A stretch of 34,222 nt of DNA, taken from assembly GCA_027575765.1 (NCBI GenBank), contig JANBPT010000477.1, positions 1 to 34,222 on the forward strand, written 5' to 3'. Both the position numbers and the translations under genes were made by a program. Source of the stretch: Tieghemiomyces parasiticus. Lineage: Eukaryota > Kickxellomycota > Dimargaritomycetes > Dimargaritales > Dimargaritaceae. Positions 10,539 to 19,551 of the stretch are shown one piece after another (positions within the stretch are counted from its first letter, which is position 1; each line of letters opens with the position of its first letter). The notes beneath the pieces are model-generated. The model had not been told where the DNA came from. It made no database searches and saw only the letters and a program-made list of their open reading frames with translations.

Positions 10539-11549
10539 TCATTCCATGTTCCACATTGACCGCAACTCCTCAAGGTCATTGTCCGTTAATTCCCCCGCTT
10601 TCCACTGGAGAAGGACGTCCAACAGTCCAATGGCGAAGCCAGAATCTCGGAACTGTTTGATAATGGAATTGGTCTCGGTAGTTAGGCCGTCCAATTCATT
10701 GAGGACTTCCCGCACAGGGTTCAGGGCAGCTTGGTTTGCCAGGTATTGGTTATTGGCGGCCGCCAAATGCTTCCGCTGGTCCTCAGAATAGGCCACTGGC
10801 AGGTACTTATCTTGAATGGCACAATCTCCGAGCGGGCGGTTCATGAGAAGCGGATGGGCCTGACTATCAGAATTCTCACCAAAAGTCCCACACGCCGTGA
10901 CGTCTAGGCTACTCCCTGCGAGCAGACTCTTAAGTTCCTTGCCGAAATTGGTGATGAGCTGGTCCAGGTACATGCTCAGCAGAAGCAATAACAAGGTTCG
11001 GTTCTCGGCGAAGGTATTCACGGTCCGACGGTGGGCATGTAACGTCGCATTCAGATGCGGGCTGGTTTCGATATTGCCCCCGACGAAATTTAAGTATTCC
11101 TTAAGCGAACTACCATCCGGGATACTGGCTAGTTGGGTTGACAACCCCGGTACAGCTGCATCCATTGCCTCGACGATGGCCTTCTCGGCCTCGGTGCAGC
11201 GCTCGATTTTCCCGGACAGTTGAGTGATTTGCTCGCTAAAATAGTTTTTGACAGCTTGGATGGTATCGTAGAAATTCGGATCCAGGGGGTTAGGGTCACC
11301 AATTAGCTCATGGAGGTCAGTCACCATGCGCTCGTGCTCAGAGTCAATTCCGTAGTTGGCGAGGTCGGCATTGAAGCTCTCGGCTGGTTTAAGCCAGTTG
11401 GGCAACTGGTCCGCTTGCTGCGAACTCGACGTGCTGGGTTGGTTGGCTGACGTGGCGGGCATAGGTTGAGCAGCTATCATACGTGAACAGGCAATCAGAA
11501 GCCATAATGAACAGGTCAATCGCCACCACCGGTAGAACGGAGTAGACAT
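10539..11549 (-). CDS. Unrecognised secreted helix-rich protein, 336 aa
   Basis: I do not recognise a family. The frame is open further upstream, but I start at the ATG at 11547-11549 because it begins a classical signal peptide (basic WWR, then a hydrophobic core LTCSLWLLIAC, small residues before AAQPMP). A TATAAATA box lies about 130 bases upstream of this ATG. The mature part starts with a Ser/Thr/Gln/Pro-rich linker (about residues 25-50) and continues as amphipathic helices with Leu-rich stretches. It has three cysteines and two N-glycosylation sequons (NAT, NRT) close together in the middle. There is no anchor helix, no GPI-type C-terminus and no ER-retention signal, so it is probably exported. 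It lies in tandem, on the same strand, with another secreted protein gene of almost the same length. An effector, cell-wall or adhesive role is possible but unproven. Confidence 0.85.
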   Translation of the reverse strand: MSTPFYRWWRLTCSLWLLIACSRMIAAQPMPATSANQPSTSSSQQADQLPNWLKPAESFNADLANYGIDSEHERMVTDLHELIGDPNPLDPNFYDTIQAVKNYFSEQITQLSGKIERCTEAEKAIVEAMDAAVPGLSTQLASIPDGSSLKEYLNFVGGNIETSPHLNATLHAHRRTVNTFAENRTLLLLLLSMYLDQLITNFGKELKSLLAGSSLDVTACGTFGENSDSQAHPLLMNRPLGDCAIQDKYLPVAYSEDQRKHLAAANNQYLANQAALNPVREVLNELDGLTTETNSIIKQFRDSGFAIGLLDVLLQWKAGELTDNDLEELRSMWNME

Positions 11550-11676
11550 GTTGTATAATGCGGAGGCGTAAACGACTACAAAGTGATAGTGAGAGGAAAG
11601 TAAAGTCTTAGGACTGGGTGAGTGCGTGAAGAGTACGCTAAATATAGTGACACTGATGACGGGAGGACATGCCTGA

Positions 11677-11684
11677 TATTTATA
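11677..11684 (-). promoter_or_regulatory. TATA box of the 336-aa secreted-protein gene
   Basis: The minus strand reads TATAAATA, a full consensus TATA element, 128 bases upstream of the chosen ATG. The distance fits a leader of about 90-100 bases and supports the chosen start over the longer frame, whose first codons lie almost on the box. Confidence 0.6.
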
Positions 11685-11689
11685 CGGCA

Positions 11690-12853
11690 ATGCGAACGAT
11701 TCCCGCCTCTACTCTTTCTCAATCCTATTTTGCCACCTTGGGCTTACGCCTCACTAGTGACCGCCAGTTAGGCTCAAATAGGGTACATCATATTTAGAGG
11801 AAAGAAGGTGAGGGCTGCCATATGGTGACACGGTCTCCCAACCGATCCCACCTTCAACGGATGCTCTTGTGACGAACACAATGTTTCGCGTTGGCAGTGC
11901 CCGCCTACCCTCTTTCCTTCCCTTTCCCGTGGGCATCTCGTCGTTAAATGGACAGGCCCCAAAACGGAGAGGAAGAGCGGCGTGTACAAAAAGACTGTGT
12001 GGCCTCTTGTGCTACTAAGCCACCAAGGACAACACCAGCCAACTAACAGATGGAGGCGGAAGGACCATAGAGTAAGATGTAAAGCCGTCCGGGGTCACAA
12101 TCATACACTAGTACATCTAGTCCACCCAGTTAACGTAGGGGAGCCTAGAGCCCATAGGCCACATGGTGGTACCAGTGTACGCCACAACCCCTGGCGGCTA
12201 GGGTGCCTCTAGCGAGCGATGGCCGCATCATTTATTTATTTTTCGTGGTGATAACGTTGTCGTGATAACTATTCCCTCGTTGCTGCTGTCTTTATTATTA
12301 CTCGACAAGTACTTACGGCCACGGGTGGCCAGATACCGGTAGATAGAGTGCGTACGAGCCGGTGGGCAACCACAGTACCCAGCCATCACGTGGACTTTGA
12401 TGTTGATTTATAGCTTAGACTACTGGCGTATACGGCCGAAGGACATCACCAGGTGATTGGATAAGGTAGATGAAGGGAGAGGGGGGGAAGATCAAGCGAG
12501 TGTGGTAATGAGGATTGGGGGTACAGTTTATTGGGGCCGTGGGCGGCCCGAGGTGAGTAAACAATTAGAAGTCATATCTTTAGGTGGTTACGGTCGTTTA
12601 TTGGATAGATTGAGACCGGTACTTTTATAAGAAAGACTGCCAATAAATGTCCGACTAGTACAAGGTTAGCTGAGGCGGTTCCGGAGGCATCCGCCGAAAG
12701 AACGGAAAAACTTTGGATCAGTAAATAAAAAAAAGGAAAAAGCACCCAATTCGGAGGGGCTAATTCCCGATTAGAACGAGTACAGGAATTAGCCCCGAGA
12801 CTTAGCCGTACCTCACTTAATCAGTGGGGGTTGGTCATGGTGACCACAACGAT
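11690..12853. other. Intergenic DNA between the two secreted-protein genes
   Basis: About 1.15 kb with no supported gene. Several TTTATT motifs (for example 12527-12532 and 12597-12602) read AATAAA on the minus strand and could end the transcript of the 334-aa gene. A perfect 12-bp inverted repeat is listed separately. The remainder is unremarkable mixed sequence. Confidence 0.5.
12756..12796. repeat. Perfect 12-bp inverted repeat, 17-base loop
   Basis: The arm GGGGCTAATTCC (12756-12767) is matched exactly by GGAATTAGCCCC (12785-12796), separated by 17 bases. It lies 58-98 bases past the stop codon of the minus-strand 334-aa gene, so its RNA could fold into a hairpin in that gene's 3' untranslated region. 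It could also be a trace of a small inverted-repeat element. Function unknown. Confidence 0.6.
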
Positions 12854-13858
12854 TCACTGCGGCTTTACTCGAGACCCGGAGTCTGACATGATATCTCCGA
12901 ATGTTTTTTCTTTGAGGGCCTTGAGCACGCGGATTAACTTTTCGGTCATGTGGTAATGGTTTCTGAGTGAATCGTACATGCTGGAAAGTCCCTTGTCCGA
13001 GAGATACATGTCGTTGAGGGCAACATAGATTCCGAGATAAAACGCGGTATTTTTGATGGATTCCGCATTGAAGGAATTGACAGCGGTAAAAGCGTCCCGA
13101 CCGGTTTTCGTCGTCGATGAAATAGACACGTGTTCAGCCGCCCGTTTGGCAGCGCTGGGGTCGTTGGCAAACCAATTCATGAGTCTCTCCTGGACCAGAT
13201 TAGCGTTCTCCATCTGGTAGAATTCCTTGAAAATAGTCATTCTGAAGTAATAGGGTAGGGCCACCTCGGGTAAATAGGTATTCATGGTGAATCTGTATAG
13301 GTCGAGCAGGCCCAGGAGGTTTGCGTGGGCAAAGTAGAGGCGTTTTATATCTTTATACCACACTTGGGAAACCTCCACGCCATGGGGATTGCGTGAAAAC
13401 AAGAGCTTAAGGCGGTCGAATTGCTCTTTGGTCACGTGGTCGAAATGCATGTTCTCTAGCAGCTGCATAACCCCAGGTAGTAGATCTCTATCCAGTTGGG
13501 TTGTCATGGAATTGTAGGCCTGCTCGAGTGCCTTAATATCGTCATATCGGTCAGCGATCAAGTGGGCGGGATAGTCGAGGATCTGTCGGGCAGCCTCATA
13601 TGATGAAGGTTCATTCAACTCGGCAGCGAAAACTGTCATATTAGCTTGGAGGGTAACCTCGGCCTCTTTGACATCATAGGTCTTATACTTGTTTACAACC
13701 TCGGAGACCACTTGGAACCAGGCCGGCTTAGAGGTATGTACGACGGGGCCCTGTACCAATTCTCTATCATTGGATGGGGACGCTAGACCCGTGCGGCAGA
13801 CTAGTGCTAAGGCGGTGAGGCCAAGGAACAGCGGCAACCAAAGGGTTCGAGTGGTCAT
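12854..13858 (-). CDS. Unrecognised secreted helix-rich protein, 334 aa
   Basis: No family recognised. The ATG at 13856-13858 begins a clear signal peptide (MTTRTLWLPLFLGLTALAL, cleavage likely near GLAS/PSND). The mature protein is rich in charged and aromatic residues arranged as long amphipathic helices, contains no cysteine, and has one N-glycosylation sequon (NMT). Aromatic-rich patches occur in the middle (LYFAHANLLGLLDLYRF, YYFRMTIFKEFY). The C-terminus is basic and soluble (KALKEKTFGDI, then SGSRVKPQ), with no membrane anchor or KDEL/HDEL. It resembles its downstream neighbour in length, export signal, intronless structure, orientation and promoter layout, but I see no convincing residue-level similarity; they may be very divergent paralogues or merely co-located. 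An exported, lineage-specific role is inferred. Confidence 0.87.
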   Translation of the reverse strand: MTTRTLWLPLFLGLTALALVCRTGLASPSNDRELVQGPVVHTSKPAWFQVVSEVVNKYKTYDVKEAEVTLQANMTVFAAELNEPSSYEAARQILDYPAHLIADRYDDIKALEQAYNSMTTQLDRDLLPGVMQLLENMHFDHVTKEQFDRLKLLFSRNPHGVEVSQVWYKDIKRLYFAHANLLGLLDLYRFTMNTYLPEVALPYYFRMTIFKEFYQMENANLVQERLMNWFANDPSAAKRAAEHVSISSTTKTGRDAFTAVNSFNAESIKNTAFYLGIYVALNDMYLSDKGLSSMYDSLRNHYHMTEKLIRVLKALKEKTFGDIMSDSGSRVKPQ

Positions 13859-16335
13859 TACAGACGGGGGGCGTGGCGCGCAAGCGGACTGGTCAATGGA
13901 TGTACGAGAACCACTACTCAGATGAACGAGAAGGGATTCACGAAGGCAGCCGTAATGGCGATAAAAGAGGGATATAGGTGGCTGAACAAGAGACAGTGTC
14001 GCTTATAAAAAAAGAGCAAGGCGTATGGATGTAGCGACACATCAATCTGAACCGTCTCTCCCCCCCCCGCCTTTTATAATACAATGGGAGACGGCACCTA
14101 GCGTGCATAAGGCTCGACCCGGCAGTGAGAGGCCGGGGAGCGTCCCATGGGCGGCTCGTATGGACACGGTTGGAGCGACGGTACCAAGCTGCCACAAGTC
14201 CAGCGCGGCTACGCTGATGTAAGCCTATCGGAGGGCCCAGATGATAATTAGAATTATAGAAGACGCGGGTCAGAGAACTTTCGCTTCTTGTCCCCTTGGT
14301 CCCTAACCAAAGATCGGGTCGTATGACCCCGTTGCGGTTGTACAGGTGCCGAAGAAAAGAAACGAGAGAGACAATACACGCCGACTTCTCGGCTGGTATA
14401 ATGGAGAGGAACGCTCTATAGGCCCCGAGCCAGCACCGACGAGAGACCTGGTCGAACCACCTGTACGCCACAGCAGTTTCACAGGAAGAACACCCCCCCT
14501 CATGAACCTGCCTCCTCTCTTTGCGCCTTCCTTAACCGTAGATAAGCTACCAATCCACCAATCAACTTATTGAACGCGGTACCTTACTAACCGCTACTAT
14601 ATCGGAGCTGGCACTACCGTTGTGGCGCCCATAATTTCGCCCGCCGTTTCTGCCCAACTTTCTATCGCATGAGAGGTAATGTGGTGGTGGTGGTGAATGT
14701 GTGGGGGGGGGGGGGCTGTCCCCATATCGACCCAGCCGGAACCAAACCACAGGGTGGCCCCCACCTCCAACAGGGCCAGAGATCCTCCCCCCACTGAGCA
14801 GAGGGGGATAAGGGAGGGGTTATACTGCGACCGCTTCTCTCGAGCCCTTGCTACCATTGGTCATTTCACTCGCCATTTTCCACATATTCCCCTCCGTAAA
14901 AGGAGGCAGACTTTGATGGGGCCCGGTTTTTACCAAGCTCCTTCCTCAGAATGATCGGAGACCCTGGCTTCACGGGCTCCGTTCGCCCTTTTCTTTGCTC
15001 CTTTATTCCTCTCCCTTTACTCCCATATCCCTCTGACCTGTGTTCATTAGTCCCTTCGCTCGCCGCCCTTGTTTTCGCATCCCTTTACCTCCCCTTCGCC
15101 TCTATTTCGAATCTCTCCAAGAAAACCTAAAATATTTACAACTTCGGAAACCCCTAGCCCATCCGGCTTCTTTCTCCATTCTATCGTCTATACGCCTCCT
15201 GTATTGAGTCGGTGTCCCCCTTTTGGCGATGCCATCTTTATTGGCCAACGACAACCATTCCATTATAGGGCCGGTCGACCTTTCAGACCGCCCTTTTTCC
15301 CTTATCTTTCCTCTTTCTACATTTTCTCCGTTTTTATCTTTTCCCCATATTGCTGCGACCAGGCTAGTTGGTCCTCCTTTATTATGTGCCGAGTTTTCTA
15401 AAATATATTGTCGTGCAGGCAATAACGGTCAGTATTTCGTAGCACGCCACTATCCCTTGTAGCGACCCTTTTCTTCAACTCTCTCCCTCTTTACATTCTA
15501 CTATATTCCTTTTCTAGCCTCGAGTAAAACCATGCTTTATTAACAATTGAGGTAAATTAATTTGTTTATACTCAAGTACCAGCCAAAATAGATCCGGTTA
15601 GTGGTAGCTATCGTTCGCCAACCCTGCAACCACCGTCAATCATATCAACCTAGTTGGAAATTTTTATGGCAAGGGCCCCGGCAACCGAGATTCAGCTTGA
15701 TGTTCAAAACCGGAAACGACGTGGTAGAAGTTGGATACATGGGACGTGGTAGGTGAAATTAACCATGATTTGTCATACATGTCACCGTCATGACTAATAA
15801 CCTAATATGGCTGAATCCCGAAGGATGGGTCGATGAAACAAGGTTGATCAATACTCGCTACGTGGTAAAAGGAAAGGGAGAGCTAACGGTGGGAACAGGT
15901 GCCAAAGGCGTCTGAGCTGGGCCCCAAGGAATATCCTGCTAAGCCACATACACGGGATCGCCCGCTAGGGCCGTACAGACGTAGTTAATGTTGAGATATT
16001 TGCGTCTTATATATATATATACTTTCCGCGTTCCGGGCCGAGCCATGACAGCGGCACACCTAGTTACAGTGAGAGCAGGCCAGGGTAACGACAAGGTATG
16101 TCTGCCATTCGGCCATCCAGCTGTGCACTGAAGCACGCGAATCACGGTCGATTCGTCGTGGATATCCTGCCTTAGCTTTGATGCCTTAGCTATTGGGTGC
16201 CACGAACGAAGGCATGAATAGGGAGAATGGCGAGTCCGTTTCGAGATTATATTCGGGCGAAACGGCTTGGAGGGAGGAATGGCGTGCACACGCGTAACAG
16301 TTCGGCGACTCAAGAGCGGCGTCGTTTAAAACAGT
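13859..16335. other. Gene-poor DNA with a CT-rich block
   Basis: No gene I can support. A GTG-repeat followed by a run of 13 G lies at about 14,680-14,715. The plus strand is strongly C/T-rich from about 14,940 to 15,520, which elsewhere in this window marks the upstream side of a plus-strand gene, but no long frame follows. Short frames at 15,667-15,753 and 15,790-15,915 could be exons or chance. A (TA)n tract lies near 16,008-16,021. Confidence 0.45.
14003..14008 (-). promoter_or_regulatory. Possible TATA element of the 334-aa secreted-protein gene
   Basis: TTATAA in an A/T-rich run (minus strand TTTTTTTATAAGCG), about 145 bases upstream of the ATG. It is weaker than the TATAAATA of the neighbouring gene but at a comparable distance. 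Confidence 0.4.
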
Positions 16336-16680
16336 GTGACGATTTCCCTGTGCGCCGGTAACAGCCAATCGTCATGTACCGAAGTGACAGTTCGAGTGGG
16401 TGTATCGACCGTCAGTCTGCCTACCGAGTCGCTAAAAAATAAATCAAGGGACACACTCGGTTTCATGGACGGTTCCGTCAATCTTGAGGTTCACTACAAA
16501 CTCCCTCCCCTTGCTCCGAAACTTTTTGTGCCGTTGGCTGGTGAGGGACAGCACAACGAGATCGTCATGGCTTCTTTCTGGGTTGGCAGGAAAACGACTG
16601 TAAAAATAGAAACCCTCGCACAGTTGATTTCTCCACCAACGGGATCTTACCTGGTGGATATCCGGGTGTACTATGAATAG
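16336..16680 (+). CDS. Possible terminal exon of an unidentified gene
   Basis: An open frame of 114 codons ending at TAG. It has no ATG near its start; the first in-frame ATG is at 16465, and a stop lies just upstream at 16327-16329. If real it is probably a last exon, entered by an acceptor such as ACAG at 16331-16334 or AACAG a little further on. The composition is protein-like and beta-strand-rich: alternating hydrophobic stretches (VTVRVGVSTVSLP, GSVNLEVHYKL, NEIVMASFWVG) and an end reading GSYLVDIRVYYE. Codon use is less GC3-biased than in the housekeeping genes. A CT-rich, promoter-like block lies about 0.8 kb upstream. I do not recognise a family. It may equally be a decayed gene or a chance frame. 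Confidence 0.35.
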   Translation: MTISLCAGNSQSSCTEVTVRVGVSTVSLPTESLKNKSRDTLGFMDGSVNLEVHYKLPPLAPKLFVPLAGEGQHNEIVMASFWVGRKTTVKIETLAQLISPPTGSYLVDIRVYYE

Positions 16681-19551
16681 CACCGGGCCTCACGGCCCAC
16701 ATTAGGAGGAATGGTAAAGGCCATTGTTGTGGGGGGGGCACTCATCTGAACCAGCTTGCTTACCGCCATTACGGCTGCATCTGCAATGGTAGCGCGAGAA
16801 AAAGGGACAAGGAGGAGGTCGATGGAGGTGCTGGGCTACGTGCGTTGATCGGAGCACGTCACCGCTGTGTTTCCGCCCTCTCTAAGGGACTAGGTTCGCC
16901 CGATACGGCCCTCTGGTTTAGCCGGCCCCGTGCGTCCTGGTATTAGTTCGGACGACGCCCGCCAGTGTCCCACAATTGACCACGTATGTGAAGAGGAAGC
17001 GCGCAGGTCTGCGTTGGCCAAGCACCTGGAGTATAATAATATCAGGGGCGTGTCAATTGATATGTCAACCATGCGGCACAGTTCAAATTGGTTGAGGTGC
17101 CGGGCTGTAGCTAGTTGATTGCAGGCATTCCACCCGTGCTAGTGCCAATGCGCCCACTGCCGCCATTGCACCACGGAGCTTCCAAGTCCTTTTAAGGAAA
17201 AAGATTGCTGGGCAGTGAAGTGTCTATAGATGGCGGTACAGTGCCGAGTTCAACCAGGGATATGGCCGTGTCTGGTTGGTTGGGGGCGAGGGAGGTCGCA
17301 GAACCGCCGTAAGTCCAATATGGAGCGGGGCCACTAGAGCCTCACGGGTCAACATGGGCCTCCCAATCGAAGCAGGCAACCCATTGTTATCCCACGTGCC
17401 AAATTAGAGCTTAAGAACCAAGATAAGCCGAGGCCAGGCAGTGGCAAGGACGGCGGATACGGAGGAGATGGCTACCTTGCTTTCGAGGACTCAGTATCGG
17501 GCCGGTCGCCGCGTTTGTAGGTATCCGAAGCGGGCACAGTCGGCCGCGTTGTAATGGCAGAGGTCGTCGGCCGGGTTTGATGTTGCTTTATAGTATTCGC
17601 CATCCTGCCCCGCTCGATCATGTGAGGCGTGGGGACCAGGGGTCGTTGGAGTAGCTGGTTGCGGGCCGTGGTGCACTGGCCAAAGCCCATAGACGAAGCT
17701 CGGCCTGGCAACCCCTCCGCCCTCCCCCTTTCCCGACTGCATGTCTATGAAGACTCCCTGCATGAGGGGCATGCTTCAGGTTCCAAGTGCATTGGGCCCA
17801 CCGGGCCACTTCGGCCAGTTGGCCGAGCCCGGTTCCTCCCTCGGTGCATAGTCTCCCTGCTACGGCCTGTGCGCCAACCCACCGTCTCAGCTATGGCTTT
17901 TAACCCTACATGGTATGCGTGGCGGGCCTCGTGCAGGCATGCACCCAGAACGGCTCCAGCGCGGACATGTGTTGGGGAAAGGCCCCCAGGCCGCTCCGCA
18001 CTCCCTCCCTTCATGCTCGCTCACGCTTAAACACTACAGCGCCATGCACCGGCCCTATGAGCCGGGTGTTTCTTTTTTCAAGACCCCCCCCCCTGCATTT
18101 CCATCCTTAGGTGTCACTTGCGTTGGAGCTTCCTCCTGATCCTCCGCTGGCAGCCCATTCGGCGCTGCGCCTCAGCCGACCAATGCCCGGAACGTTGGGG
18201 GGGGGGAGGGGTTGCCACGATGTGGTTCGTTTAGCGGGATGGTCGGCGGTTGGCTAATCACGCCAGGCTCGTACCGACCAGGTTCCGACGCGACATGGTT
18301 TGCGCCATTTAGCACCGTAGCACCCTCTCGTCGGCCGCCTTACGCCCTAATCCCCACCCGATCGATTGCCTGTTGCAAAAGCGGTATGTGCTGGGCTAGG
18401 CGGGGAGGGGGATGTCGCCAACGAGCGCAGCCAGCCGTCCACGGGGCTCTCTTTTCCATTGCGATGGGGGTGCCGAGAGCCAATTCGGGGGGTGGGCGAT
18501 AATCCTCAGCAAACCTTAGGAGTGGGAGCGCGTGCAGCCGGGCCAATCTGTGTGGCCGACGCTTTCCGTTTCGGGCAATTTCGGGGCCAACCACCGGTTC
18601 GGCCCAGCTGCCACCAACCCGCTTGGCGCATCGTCGAATGCGAGCGGGGTGACGATCCCCCGTTGAACGCAAGGGTATGCGTGGTATATATAGCCTGCTC
18701 TCCTACCCTGGCCAGGTTCGCCCGACTCTTCGCCCCGTGTTTGTTATTGGTCGTTGCCAATTTCCACCGCCGTAACCAGTCGCCCATCGGCCCCTTACGC
18801 CCCCCGGCCCACCGCGTCCTTGCCCCCCCCCCCCCACACATCCAGCCTTTTGGACGCAGCTGCCACGGGTATACGTTTCAATACACCCCATGCGTAGCCA
18901 TCGTCTCGCTCTGCTCTCGGTCGCCAACAATCACCCCCTTTGTATAACACAACGTCCGGTCCCCGGCCTAGCCCGCTAAACCTTGGGCACCCATTGTTGC
19001 ACCGCCCGGTTCATTGCCATCATTGTGCGCCCCTACCTGCTACGTATCCACATCCTACGCAACGCCCCTTTCCTACCACCGCCACGCGGTTCTGATTGTG
19101 CTTGCTGTCGCCTCGTCTAACCCCCTCGCTGTCGTTTCTCCCGGCCCTTGGTTGCGTTGGTAGCCCGCCCCAGCCCACTGCCCTCGCCACAACAGTAAAA
19201 CTTACCACGTGGCCAGCCACTCCCGTCATTCCTTTTCCCTCGACGCCCGGTTTTTCTTATAACACCTATCCACGTTGTCGGGACCCTCTCCCCCACGATA
19301 CAGATGCTCCTTTGGTCGGCGCTCCCATTTTCTGATACTGGAAACCGTCCCCAGGCACCCGGCGTTTATTTGTACTCCTTAGCGAGGGGTTTAGCCACCC
19401 GCGGGCCATTTTCCGCGCTATTTCTACGCCTGCCGTTAGCTTGGGTAGCAGTCCCGCCTTATATTCCACCCCTCCCTCCTCGTTTAGTCTCCTCCTGCCC
19501 GGTCGACCTTACGAGCATCCCGTAGCCCTTTCACCGTCCCCGCCAGCTCCC
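16681..19551. other. Intergenic DNA, promoter side of the Zn2Cys6 gene
   Basis: About 2.9 kb with no supported gene; frames of 60-190 codons occur on both strands but overlap each other and look like chance. A short GGGCC/GGCCC hairpin lies at about 16,685-16,698. From about 17,700, and more strongly from 19,000, the plus strand becomes C-rich and then CT-rich up to the next start codon, in line with a promoter/leader. A run of 13 C is at 18,823-18,835. Confidence 0.45.

Noticed and set aside
11550..11690. 47-codon N-terminal extension of the 336-aa secreted protein
   Set aside because: It would begin almost on the TATA box and bury the signal peptide inside the chain.
13938..14471. 177-codon minus-strand frame upstream of the 334-aa gene
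   Set aside because: Begins with GTG, covers the putative promoter, and shows no domain or codon-bias support.
16008..16021. (TA)n tract as a promoter or element end
   Set aside because: A short simple repeat with no gene start in range and no flanking duplications; recorded only as a microsatellite-like patch.
19441..19551. Upstream extension of the Zn2Cys6 frame
   Set aside because: Starts on TTG in CT-rich leader sequence. The ATG at 19552 places the zinc cluster at its usual N-terminal position.
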